Shown piece by piece: positions 29,808 to 39,547 of a DNA stretch of 64,000 nucleotides. The DNA comes from Novosphingobium fuchskuhlense. Its GTDB lineage: Bacteria > Pseudomonadota > Alphaproteobacteria > Sphingomonadales > Sphingomonadaceae. The notes under the pieces are model-generated. The model was not told the DNA's origin. It was given only the letters and a program-made list of their open reading frames with translations, and did not search any database. The position numbers were made by a program, and so were the translations under genes. The stretch spans positions 597,552-661,551 of the forward strand of contig NZ_KQ954245.1 of assembly GCF_001519075.1 (NCBI RefSeq). The letters are read 5' to 3'. Numbering within the stretch: the stretch's first letter is position 1; each line of letters begins with the position of its first letter.

Positions 29808-30839
29808 TCAGGCTTTCAGCAAACGGTCGACAGCCTCGCCAATGCGGACCGGACCGGGAAAATACGCCCATTCAAGGCTGTGCGGATAAGGGGTGTCGAA
29901 GCCCGTCACCCGCTCGATCGGGGCTTCAAGGCTATAGAAACAGCGCTCCTGCACCAGCGCCGAAAGCTCCGCACCAAACCCGCCCGTGCGCGTCGCCTCG
30001 TGGACGATCAGGCACTTGCCGGTCTTCTCCACCGAAGCCTTGATCGTCTCGATATCGAGCGGCACCAGCGTGCGCAGATCGATGATCTCGGCATCGACGC
30101 CCTTTTCGGCCAGCACAGCCTCGGCGACATGGACCATCGTGCCATAGGCGAGCACGGTCATCGCCTCGCCGCCCCGCACCACCCGCGCCTTGCCGAGCGG
30201 GATGCGGTAGTAGCCTTCCGGCACCGCGCCCCCCGCATGCCGCGCCCAGGGCTCCACCGGCCGGTCGTAATAGCCATTGAACGGCCCGTTGTAGATGCGC
30301 TTGGGCTCGAAGAAGATCACCGGATCGTTGTCTTCGATCGCCGCGATCAGCAGCCCCTTGGCATCGTGCGGCGTGCTCGGGATCACCGTCTTGAGGCCCG
30401 CGACATGGGTAAACAGCGCCTCCGGGCTCTGGCTATGCGTCTGCCCGCCGAAGATGCCGCCGCCAAACGGCGAGCGCACCGTGATCGGCGCGGTAAACTC
30501 CCCCGCCGAACGATAGCGCAGCCGCGCCGCCTCGGAGACGAGCTGGTCGAGCCCCGGATAGATATAGTCGGCAAACTGGATTTCCGGCACCGGGCGCAGG
30601 CCATAGGCGCCCATCCCCACCGCCACGCCGATGATCCCGCATTCGCTGATCGGCGTATCGAACACGCGGGTGCGGCCATACTTCTTCTGCAGCCCCGCCG
30701 TCGCGCGGAACACACCGCCGAAATAGCCGACATCCTCGCCCATCACGACGATGCTGTCATCGCGCGCCATCATCACGTCGAGCGCGTCGTTGATCGCCTC
30801 AATCATGTTGAGCTTTTTCATGGACGGAGTGTCGCTCAC
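29808..30839 (-). CDS. bkdA2: Branched-chain 2-oxoacid dehydrogenase E1 beta
   Basis: The E1 beta chain forms the thiamine-diphosphate active site together with E1 alpha. The 343-residue protein shows NMIEAINDALDVMMARDDSI, VMGEDVGYFGGVFR (ThDP contact), SECGIIGVAVGMGAYGLRP, and SPFGGGIFGGQTHSQSPEAL with its catalytic His, plus the transketolase C-domain (VLAYGTMVHVAEAVL). I start at GTG 30839, 2 nt after the E1alpha stop, because AAGGAGG lies 7 nt upstream; the ATG six codons later has no ribosome site. Confidence 0.93.
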   Translation of the reverse strand: MSDTPSMKKLNMIEAINDALDVMMARDDSIVVMGEDVGYFGGVFRATAGLQKKYGRTRVFDTPISECGIIGVAVGMGAYGLRPVPEIQFADYIYPGLDQLVSEAARLRYRSAGEFTAPITVRSPFGGGIFGGQTHSQSPEALFTHVAGLKTVIPSTPHDAKGLLIAAIEDNDPVIFFEPKRIYNGPFNGYYDRPVEPWARHAGGAVPEGYYRIPLGKARVVRGGEAMTVLAYGTMVHVAEAVLAEKGVDAEIIDLRTLVPLDIETIKASVEKTGKCLIVHEATRTGGFGAELSALVQERCFYSLEAPIERVTGFDTPYPHSLEWAYFPGPVRIGEAVDRLLKA

Positions 30840-30841
30840 GC

Positions 30842-32149
30842 TCAGTCCTCCTTCCACTCGGGCCATTTGATCCGCCGCTCGCGGATCGCCTGTTCGCTCT
30901 GTTCCTTGAGATGCCAGGGCAGTTCCTCGAACACGTCCTCGAACAGCGTGCGGAACGGATGGTGCAGGCCATGGCCCAGCACGCCATTGGCCTCGGCCGC
31001 CTTGGCTGCGGCCTTGACCTGCTCGGCCAGCTCCAGATCCATCGCCGCGTGGGCCTCGCCTGTCCACTCGCCCAGCGCCTCGAGATGGGCCGCAAGCCGC
31101 GCGACGGGATCACCCAGCGGCCACTCGCTGCGCTCCTGCACCGAGCGGTACTGTCCCGGATCGTCGGAGGTCGAATGCCCTTCCGCACGGTAGGTGAAAT
31201 GCTCGATCAAGGTCGGCCCGCCGTTCGCCCGCGCCCGGTTCGCTGCCCAGCGCGTTGCGGCATAGACCGCCAGCGGATCGTTGCCATCGACCCTGAGCCC
31301 GGCAATACCATACCCGATGGCCCGCGCCGCAAAGGTCGTCCGTTCCGCACCCGCAAAGCCTGAAAAACTCGAAATCGCCCACTGGTTGTTGACGACGTTG
31401 AACACCACCGGTGCATTGTAGACTGCCGCAAACGTCATCGCCGAATGGAAGTCGCCCTCCGCGGTCGAGCCTTCGCCCAGCCACGCCGCAGCAATGCGGG
31501 TATCACCCTTGATCGCGCTCGCCATCGCCCAGCCCACCGCCTGCGGGTATTGCGTCGCGAGGTTGCCCGAGATCGAGAAGAACGAGGCTTCCTTCGCCGA
31601 ATACATGATCGGCAGTTGCCGCCCCTTCAGCTTGTCCGCCTTGTTCGAATAGATCTGGTTGATCATGTCGACCATCGGATAGCCGCGCGCGATCAGGATG
31701 CCCTGCTGGCGATAGCTCGGAAACACCATGTCATCGCTGGCAAGCGCCATGGCCGGGGCAATCGAGGTCGCCTCCTCGCCGGTGCACTTCATGTAGAAGC
31801 TGGTCTTGCCCTGCCGCTGCCCGCGGTACATCCGGTCGTCGAACGCGCGGGTCAGCGCCATCAGTCGCAGCATCCGCCGAAGGCTTTCCGGATCGAGCTT
31901 CGGATCCCATGGCCCCACCGCCTTGTGGTCCTCGCCCAGCACACGCACCAGATCGAGGCACAGGCCATGCGTCTCGCTCGCCGCGCAGCCTTCATCCGGC
32001 CGCGGCTGAACGCCCGCCGGCGGGATCACCAGATGGCTGTAATCCACCGCATCGCCGGGGCGAAAGCGCGGCTCGGGCACATGCAACTGCAGCGGCGGAA
32101 GATTGCTGCGCGAGGGGTCGGTCATGCGAAGGACGCCAGCATCGGACAC
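30842..32149 (-). CDS. bkdA1: Branched-chain 2-oxoacid dehydrogenase E1 alpha
   Basis: The 435-residue ThDP-dependent chain decarboxylates branched-chain 2-oxoacids. Family markers: RAFDDRMYRGQRQGKTSFYM, the ThDP-magnesium motif GEGSTAEGDFHSAM...NNQWAIS, and the phosphorylation-loop region TYRAEGHSTSDDPGQY. An N-terminal extension of about 65 residues precedes the core, as in bacterial BCKDH. GTG at 32149 is preferred over an ATG eight codons downstream because of AGGGAGG 8 nt before it. It is the first gene of the bkd operon and is preceded by a strong promoter. Confidence 0.93.
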   Translation of the reverse strand: MSDAGVLRMTDPSRSNLPPLQLHVPEPRFRPGDAVDYSHLVIPPAGVQPRPDEGCAASETHGLCLDLVRVLGEDHKAVGPWDPKLDPESLRRMLRLMALTRAFDDRMYRGQRQGKTSFYMKCTGEEATSIAPAMALASDDMVFPSYRQQGILIARGYPMVDMINQIYSNKADKLKGRQLPIMYSAKEASFFSISGNLATQYPQAVGWAMASAIKGDTRIAAAWLGEGSTAEGDFHSAMTFAAVYNAPVVFNVVNNQWAISSFSGFAGAERTTFAARAIGYGIAGLRVDGNDPLAVYAATRWAANRARANGGPTLIEHFTYRAEGHSTSDDPGQYRSVQERSEWPLGDPVARLAAHLEALGEWTGEAHAAMDLELAEQVKAAAKAAEANGVLGHGLHHPFRTLFEDVFEELPWHLKEQSEQAIRERRIKWPEWKED

Positions 32150-32176
32150 TCCCGGCGCCTCCCTTGGGGGAGACGC

Positions 32177-32200
32177 ATTATTAGCTCATCGCATAATAAT
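32177..32200. promoter_or_regulatory. Operator-like palindrome in the bkd promoter
   Basis: ATTATTA and TAATAAT are separated by 10 nt, an A/T-rich inverted repeat in very GC-rich DNA. It overlaps the -10 box and the predicted start of the bkd transcript. A repressor bound here would block initiation. The binding protein is unknown; no regulator gene is adjacent. Confidence 0.5.
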
Positions 32201-32224
32201 ATTACAACACACTTTACGAGTCAA
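32196..32224 (-). promoter_or_regulatory. Promoter of the bkd operon
   Basis: On the minus strand TTGACT (32219-32224), 17 nt, then TATTAT (32196-32201). The -35 box touches the thyA stop codon. The GTG start of E1alpha follows about 45 nt downstream. Confidence 0.75.
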
Positions 32225-33187
32225 TCAAACGGCAACGGGTGCGGAAATCGCGGGCTGCGGGGCATAATCGCGCACCTCGAAGTCCTCGATCCGATAGTCG
32301 AAGATGCTCTCCGGCCGGCTCAGGATCGCCAGTTTCGGGCTCCCCTCGGGCGTCCTTGCCAGCTGTGCTTCGACGAGATCTGCATGGTTGAGATAGAGAT
32401 GTGTATCCCCCCCCATCCACACCAGCTCGCCGGGTTCCAGATCGCACTGCTGCGCAAGCATCCGGATAAACAGCGCCCCACCCCACAGGTTGAAGGGCAG
32501 CCCCAGCGCCACGTCGCAGCTGCGCTGATAGAGCAGCCCCGATAGCTTCCCGTCCGCGACGTGGAACTGATAGGTCTTGTGGCAGGGCGGCAGCGCCATC
32601 TGCCCCAGCTCCGCCACGTTCCACCCTTCGACGATGTGCCGCCGGCTTCCAGGGTTCTTCCTCAGGCTCTCGACCACCTCGGCCACTTGGTTGACTCCCT
32701 GCGCAGCCCGCGCAAACAGTCCGTCTCCCGCCGGCTCATAAACCGGCCAGTCCGTCCACTGCTTCCCGTAGACCGGCCCCAGATCGCCCCAGGCTTCGGC
32801 AAAGTCGCCGTCCGCCACTATCCGCGCCGAAAAGTCTGCGCGGCTGATCGGGTCCCCGGTCTCGCGCCGATAGCGGTCGAGCGGCCAGTCGGTCCAGATC
32901 TCCACCCCTTGCGCGCACAGTTCGCGGATATTGGTGCGTCCGGTCAGGAACCACAGGAACTCGCGCGTCGCTGTCTTCCAGTAGACGCGTTTGGTCGTCA
33001 GCAGCGGCATCGCGCCATCCGCCAGATCGAAGCGCAATTGCGCGCCGAACACGCTGCGCGTTCCCACGCCCGTGCGGTCCACACGCTCGTCGCCGTGCGT
33101 CCAGATCCGGCGCATGAGGTCCAGATATTGCTGTTCGGGATGCGCTTGCTGCGCCGGGACTCGCGATGGGGAAGCGGCTGTGGCCAT
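32225..33187 (-). CDS. thyA: Thymidylate synthase
   Basis: Methylates dUMP to dTMP with methylene-THF. The 320-residue protein has the family regions GVGTRSVFGAQLRFDL, REFLWFLTGRTNI, GDLGPVYGKQW, the catalytic Cys202 in ALPPCHKTYQF, and the dUMP site QRSCDVALGLPFN with HLYLNH. It is longer than the 264-residue E. coli enzyme, mainly through two insertions (about residues 105-135 and 150-165), as in many alphaproteobacteria. The gene precedes the bkd operon on the same strand, but the operon has its own promoter. Confidence 0.96.
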   Translation of the reverse strand: MATAASPSRVPAQQAHPEQQYLDLMRRIWTHGDERVDRTGVGTRSVFGAQLRFDLADGAMPLLTTKRVYWKTATREFLWFLTGRTNIRELCAQGVEIWTDWPLDRYRRETGDPISRADFSARIVADGDFAEAWGDLGPVYGKQWTDWPVYEPAGDGLFARAAQGVNQVAEVVESLRKNPGSRRHIVEGWNVAELGQMALPPCHKTYQFHVADGKLSGLLYQRSCDVALGLPFNLWGGALFIRMLAQQCDLEPGELVWMGGDTHLYLNHADLVEAQLARTPEGSPKLAILSRPESIFDYRIEDFEVRDYAPQPAISAPVAV

Positions 33188-33295
33188 TCGCTCTGTCTAG
33201 CCTTCTCCGGCTGGACTGACCAGCGCCCGGAATACGCAGTTAACCTTAAGCCCACCCTTCCAGCGTTTAAGTCCACAGCGGACTAAGCCTTGCGC

Positions 33296-33625
33296 ATGAG
33301 CAATACCCCGTCCACCTCCGCCAGCCCGCGCCTTGCGCTTGCCGTGCAAGGCGCTGTTCTTGCGCTGGTGGTGGCCGTGGCCGAGCTCGCCCCTCGCCCC
33401 GGGCTTGCCGCGCTCTATCTGCCGCTCACGTCCGCCCGACGCCATGCCGCGCTCGATTGGGCGCTGCAAAACGGTGCGGCCATTGGGGGCTACGGCCCCT
33501 TCGGCGGCCTGATCCTGAATGCGCCGCCCCCCGGGCTTGCCACCCGCGCGCTCCGCGAAGGCGCGCTCGCCATCGCCATCCCTCCATATCTCTGCCAACC
33601 CCCGAAAGCCCTGTCCCATGGATGA
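33296..33625 (+). CDS. Small membrane-associated protein coupled to the chemoreceptor
   Basis: The frame of 109 codons starts at ATG (MSNTPS) and encodes one hydrophobic segment ([19 protein letters not shown]) followed by a short, proline- and glycine-rich tail. No family is recognised. Its stop overlaps the start of the chemoreceptor gene by 8 nt, which suggests translational coupling and supports that it is translated. It diverges from thyA over about 108 bp that contain AGTCC/GGACT arms. It could also be only a leader frame. Confidence 0.5.
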   Translation: MSNTPSTSASPRLALAVQGAVLALVVAVAELAPRPGLAALYLPLTSARRHAALDWALQNGAAIGGYGPFGGLILNAPPPGLATRALREGALAIAIPPYLCQPPKALSHG

Positions 33626-35150
33626 ACTCCTCGCCGTCCGCCGCAATGGCCTCAAGGTCCTCGCCGCGACTTGCGTATTGGCCACGCTGGCCATCGCCGT
33701 GGGCACCGCGCTCAGCGATACTGGCGCGCTCCCGCTCCTTCTCGCGCTGGCGGTGGCCGCCATCCCGCTTGCGCTGGTCACGCAAGGCCGTTCCGATCCC
33801 GGCACCCGGCTTGCCATGGGCAGCGCGGTGGCTGCCCTGCCGATGATCCTGCTCTATCAGTGGAGCGGCCACCCGCTGATGGTCGATATCCACATGACCT
33901 TCTTCGCCGCGCTCGCCATGCTCGCCGCCATGGCCGATTGGCGGCCCGTGATTCTCGCCGCCGGCCTCATCGCGGTTCACCACCTCCTCGCCAACTTCCT
34001 CGCGCCTGATATCGTCTGGACCGGCGGCCCGGCGCTTGCACGCGTGCTGTTCCATGCGGTTGTCGTGGTGATTGAAACCGGCGCGCTTATCATTCTGTGC
34101 GAGCAGGTCGCGCGCCGCATACAGCATCAGGCCGATCTGCGCGCGCAAGCCGAACGCATCGAGGCCGAAGCCGCCGCCGAACGCGCCCGCACCGCGGCCG
34201 AACAGAACGCCGTCATCGGCGCCATTGCCGGCCGGCTCGAAGCGATGGCACGGGGTGATCTTGCCATGCGCATCACGCAGCCCTTCCCGCAAAGCTACGA
34301 AGCGCTGCGCACATCGTTCAATGCAGCGACTGCCGATCTCGATCAGCTCCTCGGACGGGTCACCGCCGCCGCACGCCAGATTGCCACCGGCTCGTCCGAA
34401 ATCCGCAGCGCGTCCGATGATCTTGCCCGCCGCACCGAAGCGCAGGCCAGCGCCATTGCCGCCAACAGCGAGGCAACCACCACGCTCACCACCGGAATCC
34501 GCGCCACAGCGGCGCGCGCCGAAGCCGTCAACCGCACCACCGCCGAAGCCCAGGCCGATGCCGCCACCGGCGGCGCCGTCGTCGAGCGCGCGATCGCCGC
34601 GATGACCGCTATAGAGCAGTCCTCGAGCGAAATCTCGCAGATCGTCGCCATCATTGATGGCATCGCCTTCCAGACCAATCTCCTCGCCCTCAACGCCGGG
34701 GTCGAGGCCGCCCGCGCCGGGGATGCCGGCAAGGGCTTTGCCGTCGTCGCCACGGAAGTGCGCGCCCTGGCCCAGCGCAGTGCCGATGCCGCGCAGGACA
34801 TCAAGACCCTGATCGGCGCGTCCTCCGCGCAAGTGGGTACCGGCGTCGAACTCGTCGGCGAAACCGGGACCGTGCTGCGCACCATCGTGGACCGGGTCAC
34901 CGAAATCGGCGGCGCGATCAGCAGCATTGCCACCGAATCCGCCGGACAGGTAGAAGCGCTCGGCAGCGTCGGCGCCAGCTTCAGCCGTATCGATCAGGTC
35001 ACCCAGCAGAACGCCGCGATGGTCGAGGAAAGCAATGCCGCCGCGCACAGCCTGCTGCGCGAAGCCGAAACCCTGCAGGACCTCGTCGCCCGCTTCCGCT
35101 TGTCCAGCGATACGCAGGCCCCTGCCCCCATGCTCAGCCGCGCGGCCTGA
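33618..35150 (+). CDS. Methyl-accepting chemotaxis protein without periplasmic sensor domain
   Basis: The 510-residue receptor begins with about six hydrophobic helices (residues about 12-180: [85 protein letters not shown] and [17 protein letters not shown]), with only short loops, so no periplasmic ligand domain. A HAMP-like region follows ([15 protein letters not shown]), and then the coiled-coil signalling domain with the highly conserved hairpin tip [20 protein letters not shown]. No cheA/cheW genes or CheR-binding pentapeptide are evident in the window or at the C-terminus. The multi-pass anchor may sense within the membrane (inference). Confidence 0.88.
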   Translation: MDELLAVRRNGLKVLAATCVLATLAIAVGTALSDTGALPLLLALAVAAIPLALVTQGRSDPGTRLAMGSAVAALPMILLYQWSGHPLMVDIHMTFFAALAMLAAMADWRPVILAAGLIAVHHLLANFLAPDIVWTGGPALARVLFHAVVVVIETGALIILCEQVARRIQHQADLRAQAERIEAEAAAERARTAAEQNAVIGAIAGRLEAMARGDLAMRITQPFPQSYEALRTSFNAATADLDQLLGRVTAAARQIATGSSEIRSASDDLARRTEAQASAIAANSEATTTLTTGIRATAARAEAVNRTTAEAQADAATGGAVVERAIAAMTAIEQSSSEISQIVAIIDGIAFQTNLLALNAGVEAARAGDAGKGFAVVATEVRALAQRSADAAQDIKTLIGASSAQVGTGVELVGETGTVLRTIVDRVTEIGGAISSIATESAGQVEALGSVGASFSRIDQVTQQNAAMVEESNAAAHSLLREAETLQDLVARFRLSSDTQAPAPMLSRAA

Positions 35151-35190
35151 GCCGTCCACAGGGCACGATGAAAATCCTGCAAAAGGGTGC

Positions 35191-35219
35191 TTGTCACCCT
35201 CAAATCCCCCGCCTATAGC
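35191..35219 (+). promoter_or_regulatory. Promoter for tRNA-Pro
   Basis: TTGTCA (35191-35196), 17 nt, TATAGC (35214-35219), followed 43 nt later by the mature tRNA. Confidence 0.6.
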
Positions 35220-35261
35220 GCGCCCCTGCCTCGGGGCCGGCTTGCCGGTAAACCGATCGGT

Positions 35262-35338
35262 CGGGGAGTAGCTCAGCCTGGTAGAGCACTGTCTTCGGGA
35301 GGCAGGGGCCGGAGGTTCGAATCCTCTCTCCCCGACCA
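35262..35338 (+). tRNA. tRNA-Pro (anticodon CGG)
   Basis: Acceptor CGGGGAG pairs with CTCCCCG, D arm GCTCAGCCTGGTAGAGC, anticodon stem CTGTC/GGCAG with loop TTCGGGA (anticodon CGG), T arm GGAGG-TTCGAAT-CCTCT, discriminator A and encoded CCA. It reads CCG, a frequent codon here. Confidence 0.96.
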
Positions 35339-35408
35339 TTTTTCTTGTATTGGATATAACCGCTCGCAGCAGCCCCTCGGGGCTGACTGCATAGCGCGGT
35401 GTTCTGCC

Positions 35409-36476
35409 TCAGAGAATGAAGTCTGCCGCCACGAGCGGCCCATCCAGGCTCGTCACCAGGAAATGGCGGCTCGCACCGGAATTGTCGATCTCGAGCGACA
35501 CGTCGTACGTGTTGGCGACCGCGGTCTCGTAGACGTTGATCTGGCCCGCGCCGTGGACAGGCGCACCATGATCGATTGCATCGTGGAACACGAAGGCGTC
35601 CCGTTCCAGCGTCAGGATATTGGCGTCGATACGGTGGAGATCGATGCGGTCGCCCTGAGCGTGGCTGAAATCGAGGATATGGTCCATCGGTTGCAGGCTG
35701 GCAGCCGAATGGTCGTCATCAAACGTGAAGCTGTCGTCGTCCTCACCCACGGACAAGGCAATGCCCGGCACCACGAGGCAGTCGATCTGGCCGATGCTGC
35801 GAAAATCGAAGGTGTCGGCCCCGTTCCCGCCGGTCAACGTGTCGATGCCGGATCCGCCGACAAGCACATCGTTGCCGTCTCCGCCCACCAGCACGTCGTT
35901 GCCGGCGCCCGCGCTCATCCGGTCATTCCCGGTGCCACCGTCGAGATGGTCGTCGCCGGACCCGCCGGAAAGGGCATCGCGCCCGGCATCACCTGACAGG
36001 GTGTCGTTTCCGATCCCGCCAATGATACGATCGTTCCCGTCGAAGCCGCGCAGGGTATCATTGCTGTCACCGCCGGCGATCCGGTCGTTTCCGCCCCAGA
36101 CGAGGGTATTGAGCGCATCGGCATCGGTATCGACAATGGCCTTGTGGACCAGCGCCGCATCGAGCGAGATGTCGAGCACGCCTGCCACCGCCTCATCGCC
36201 GGAGAGCATCGCGAAGGCATGGATCGTCCCGGCCCACATAGCCGAGAAGGTCGACTTTGCCATGAACAGCACACCGTCGAGGAGGCTGGTGGTGCTGACC
36301 ACCGGGCCGGTCTCGTTCTCGCTTTCGTCAGCCTGCAGGTCCAGGCTCATGCCTGTTGCATCAGGGTTCAGTTCAGCGCCACTCTCAGCGCCGCGAGCCA
36401 ACAGCGACATGAAGTCGAAATTGAACGCATTGGCGCAAATTTCGCCCAACCGGTGATTGCTGAAGAAGTTTGCCAT
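35409..36476 (-). CDS. RTX calcium-binding protein, probably secreted
   Basis: The 355-residue protein has no signal peptide. Residues about 1-125 are not assignable; then about nine RTX nonapeptides of the GGxGxDxx(L/I/V) type ([17 protein letters not shown] through [19 protein letters not shown]), which bind calcium as a parallel beta-roll. The C-terminal 110 residues ([18 protein letters not shown] and ending [17 protein letters not shown]) match the serralysin-type C-terminal domain and the terminal secretion signal of type I substrates. There is no protease motif. The start ATG at 36476 was chosen because the upstream frame is not coding. No type I exporter is in the window. Confidence 0.82.
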   Translation of the reverse strand: MANFFSNHRLGEICANAFNFDFMSLLARGAESGAELNPDATGMSLDLQADESENETGPVVSTTSLLDGVLFMAKSTFSAMWAGTIHAFAMLSGDEAVAGVLDISLDAALVHKAIVDTDADALNTLVWGGNDRIAGGDSNDTLRGFDGNDRIIGGIGNDTLSGDAGRDALSGGSGDDHLDGGTGNDRMSAGAGNDVLVGGDGNDVLVGGSGIDTLTGGNGADTFDFRSIGQIDCLVVPGIALSVGEDDDSFTFDDDHSAASLQPMDHILDFSHAQGDRIDLHRIDANILTLERDAFVFHDAIDHGAPVHGAGQINVYETAVANTYDVSLEIDNSGASRHFLVTSLDGPLVAADFIL

Positions 36477-36620
36477 GATCGCCCCGTGATCGTTTGCGTG
36501 CTTTTCGCAGTTGATACGGTGCAATTACCTTCCAATTCCTAAGGGGCCGTTAACCATCTTGCGCCATATACTTATAACACTCGGCTTTTCGCCGCTGGCA
36601 GATGGCTGCGTACGCTGCGC

Positions 36621-37070
36621 TCAGACCGCCGGTGCGATCAAGCCGATCAGCACGCTGAGCCCGCCAAGGCCGATCGATAGATTGCGCCGCAGCGCCAGCC
36701 ATCCCTCCGGCTTCAGCCCCACCGCAAGATCGATCAGCGGCGAGGCCGCGATGCAAAGGCCCAGTGCGATCAATTCCGGCCCGGGCCAAGTCCAGCCTGC
36801 CATCCAAGGCCACCAAAGCCCCAGCGCGATCAGCGATGGGGCGACGCCTGCCAGGAAAATCCATTTGGGGCTTTCCGGCCGGGCAATCCCGATGCCCCAC
36901 CACACGCCGCCCAGGAAGCTGAAGATCAGCGCGGCGTAAGCATAGGCGAGCGCCAGCGCGGTCCAGCCCCACTCGCCGCCCTTGAACACCGCCAGCAGCG
37001 CCGCCACCTGCGGCAGAAGCCCCGCATAGCCCAAAGCCCGGGCTGCCTCAGAAACACGCTTCAACGCCAA
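36621..37070 (-). CDS. DUF3429 membrane protein
   Basis: The 149-residue protein has about five hydrophobic helices (ALGYAGLLPQVAALLAVF, WTALALAYAYAALIFSFLGG, WIFLAGVAPSLIALGLWWPW, ELIALGLCIAASPLIDLAV and LSIGLGGLSVLIGLIAPAV) with the signature FLGGVWWGIGI between them, typical of DUF3429. Function unknown. It follows recG by 12 nt on the same strand and is probably co-transcribed. Confidence 0.85.
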   Translation of the reverse strand: MALKRVSEAARALGYAGLLPQVAALLAVFKGGEWGWTALALAYAYAALIFSFLGGVWWGIGIARPESPKWIFLAGVAPSLIALGLWWPWMAGWTWPGPELIALGLCIAASPLIDLAVGLKPEGWLALRRNLSIGLGGLSVLIGLIAPAV

Positions 37071-37082
37071 TCCTTTTCAAAC

Positions 37083-39152
37083 CTAGCCGCCGCGCAGCAG
37101 CTGCACGCCCCAGTCGCGCTCGAACAGATAGAGCAGCGCCCGCGCCGCCTGACCCCTCGGAGAAGCCAGTCCGCCATCGCGCTCCATGAGCAGCCGCGCA
37201 TCGTCATGCGCCATGGGCAGCAGCCGGGCAATCTGTTCGAAGTCGGCTACCCGAAAGGGCGTATCGCCCGATTGCCGTGTGCCGAGCAGCTCGCCTCCGC
37301 CGCGCAGGCGCAGGTCCTCCTCGGCCAGCCTGAAACCGTCCTGCGTCTCGCGCATCAGGGCAAGCCGCTCGCGCCCGACTTCCGAAAGCGCCTCGCCGCG
37401 CAGCAGCAAGCAGGTCGATTTCGCCGAGCCGCGGCCCACACGGCCGCGCAGCTGGTGCAACTGCGCGAGGCCGAACCGCTCCGCCTGCTCGATCACCATC
37501 AGGCTTGCGGCCGGCACGTCGACGCCGACCTCGATCACCGTTGTCGCCACCAGCAGCTTGGCATCGCCGCGGACAAAGCGCTCCATCGCGGCGTCCTTCG
37601 CCTCGGGCCGGAGCTGCCCGTGGACCAGCACGACATCATCGCCGAACCGCAACTGCATCTCCGCAAACCGCGCTTCCGCCGCCGCCAGATCGGCCGTCTC
37701 GTTCTCGCGCACCATCGGACAGACCCAATAGGCCTGCGCGCCTGTCGCCAGATGCCGCGCGAGGCCCTCGACCACCTCGCCCATGCGCTCCACCGCCACC
37801 ACGCGCGTATCGATCGGCTGGCGCCCGGGCGGCATCTCGTCGAGCTTGGACACCTCCATCTCGCCATATTGCGCCAAGGTCAGCGTGCGCGGGATCGGCG
37901 TTGCGGTCATAGCGAGGCAATGCGGCGTCGCCTTGCCCTTCTGCGTCAGCATCAGCCGCTGGCCCACGCCGAAGCGGTGCTGCTCGTCGATAACCACCAG
38001 CGCCAGATTGCGGTACGTCACACTCTCCTGAAAGATCGCGTGCGTACCCACGCAAATATCGATGCTGCCATCCAGCAGCCCCATCAGGATCGCCTCACGC
38101 GCCTTCGCGCCGCCGCGCTGCGTGGTCTTTCCGGTCAGGAGCGCGATCTGCACTCCCGTCCCCGCCGCCATGCGCTGCAAGGTCTCGGCATGCTGGCGCG
38201 CCAGAATCTCGGTCGGCGCGAGCAGCGCGGCCTGCGCGCCCGCTTCCACCGCGATCAGCATGGCATGCAGCGCCACCGCCGTCTTGCCCGAACCCACATC
38301 ACCCTGCAGCAGCCGCAGCATCGGTGCGTCCTGCGCCAGATCGCTCTCGATCTCGTCCACCGAGCGCGCCTGTGCCCCCGTCAGCGCGAAGGGCAGCCGC
38401 AGCTTCCCGCGCAGCCGGCCATCGCCCCTGAGCGGCACCGTCCGCCGGGTGCGGTTGCTGGCTTTCACCAGCATCAGCGCCAGCGAGTTCGCCAGCAGCT
38501 CGTCATAGGCAAGCCGGTCGCGCGCCGCCGCGTCGGCTCCCTTGTGCGCCCGCATCAGCGCCTCGCGCCACGCTGGCCAGCCAGACTGCGCCAGCAGCCC
38601 CGGCTCGATCCACTCCGGCAACTCCGGCACCATCCCGAGCGCCTGCCCCGTCAATGCCGCGATCCGCGCCTGCGTCAGCCCTTCCGTTGCCGGATAGACC
38701 GGCTCGTTCAGCGATCCGGCCAGCGCGCCACTGTCCTCGGCCACATGCTCGGGGTGGACGATCTGCCAGCTTTGCCCATACTGATCGAGCCGCCCGGCCA
38801 CCCAGCGCTTCTCGCCCACTGGCAGCAGCTTCTTCGCGGAATAGCTTGCCCGCCCGAACCACACGAGCGCCACGTAGTTCCCCAGCGCATCCTCGGCCAT
38901 GATCCGATAAGGCCCACGGCCCGTGCTGGGCCGATGCTCACGCGCCGTCAGTGCGATCACGATCTGCTCGCCGACCGCCGCCTCGTCGAGATTGCCCACC
39001 GCCCGCCGCGCCACGAACCGGTCCGGGAGGTTGTAGACAAGGTCCCGCACCCGCGTGAGGCCGAGCTTGCCCAAAGGCCGCGCCAGACCGGGCCCCACAC
39101 CCTTGAGGCCCTCGGTCTCGGCAAACAGCGGATTGAGCAGATCGGGACGCAT
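37083..39152 (-). CDS. recG: ATP-dependent DNA helicase RecG
   Basis: RecG reverses stalled replication forks and migrates branched DNA. The 689-residue protein has an N-terminal wedge/OB region (RVRDLVYNLPDRFVARRA), Walker A LQGDVGSGKTAVALHAM, Walker B with DEQHRFGVGQR, and helicase motifs ATPIPRTLTL, VIEVGVDVPAASLMVIE and QLRGRVGRG. Full length. It is divergent from sdhE-mfd over 81 bp, a common alphaproteobacterial arrangement. Confidence 0.97.
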   Translation of the reverse strand: MRPDLLNPLFAETEGLKGVGPGLARPLGKLGLTRVRDLVYNLPDRFVARRAVGNLDEAAVGEQIVIALTAREHRPSTGRGPYRIMAEDALGNYVALVWFGRASYSAKKLLPVGEKRWVAGRLDQYGQSWQIVHPEHVAEDSGALAGSLNEPVYPATEGLTQARIAALTGQALGMVPELPEWIEPGLLAQSGWPAWREALMRAHKGADAAARDRLAYDELLANSLALMLVKASNRTRRTVPLRGDGRLRGKLRLPFALTGAQARSVDEIESDLAQDAPMLRLLQGDVGSGKTAVALHAMLIAVEAGAQAALLAPTEILARQHAETLQRMAAGTGVQIALLTGKTTQRGGAKAREAILMGLLDGSIDICVGTHAIFQESVTYRNLALVVIDEQHRFGVGQRLMLTQKGKATPHCLAMTATPIPRTLTLAQYGEMEVSKLDEMPPGRQPIDTRVVAVERMGEVVEGLARHLATGAQAYWVCPMVRENETADLAAAEARFAEMQLRFGDDVVLVHGQLRPEAKDAAMERFVRGDAKLLVATTVIEVGVDVPAASLMVIEQAERFGLAQLHQLRGRVGRGSAKSTCLLLRGEALSEVGRERLALMRETQDGFRLAEEDLRLRGGGELLGTRQSGDTPFRVADFEQIARLLPMAHDDARLLMERDGGLASPRGQAARALLYLFERDWGVQLLRGG

Positions 39153-39233
39153 ATCTCCCCGTGCTTAGGCCAACCTCGCCCCGGGGTGCAACGCGCTTGC
39201 CCCCGCCGCCCCACAAGGCGTATCGGCGCCAGG

Positions 39234-39527
39234 ATGAACGACAACGATACGCATAGCGACTCTGGCCTCGCCCCGCGCCTCGCCCGGATGAAGTTCCGCG
39301 CATGGCATCGCGGCACGCGTGAGGCGGACTACATGTTCGGCTGCTTCTTCGACACGCGCCACACGGGCTGGGATGAAGCCGCGCTCGACTGGTTCGAACG
39401 CCTGCTCGAGGAAGACGACGTCGATGTGATGGCCTGGGCACTTGGCACCCAGCCCGTCCCCCAAGCGTTCACAGGTGCAGAGATGGACGCCATGCGCCGC
39501 CTCGATTACGTCGATATTCCGCGCTGA
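39234..39527 (+). CDS. sdhE: Succinate dehydrogenase flavinylation factor SdhE
   Basis: SdhE (SdhAF2) helps attach FAD covalently to SdhA. The 97-residue helical protein has the conserved motif region RMKFRAWHRGTREADYMFGC, which contains the RGxxExD flavinylation site, and a negatively charged DWFERLLEEDDVDVMAWALG. The ATG at 39234 is used; a much longer open frame running antisense to recG in the same phase is not coding. mfd follows after 20 nt. Confidence 0.9.
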   Translation: MNDNDTHSDSGLAPRLARMKFRAWHRGTREADYMFGCFFDTRHTGWDEAALDWFERLLEEDDVDVMAWALGTQPVPQAFTGAEMDAMRRLDYVDIPR

Positions 39528-39547
39528 CTCCGCGCGCCCTTTTTCAC

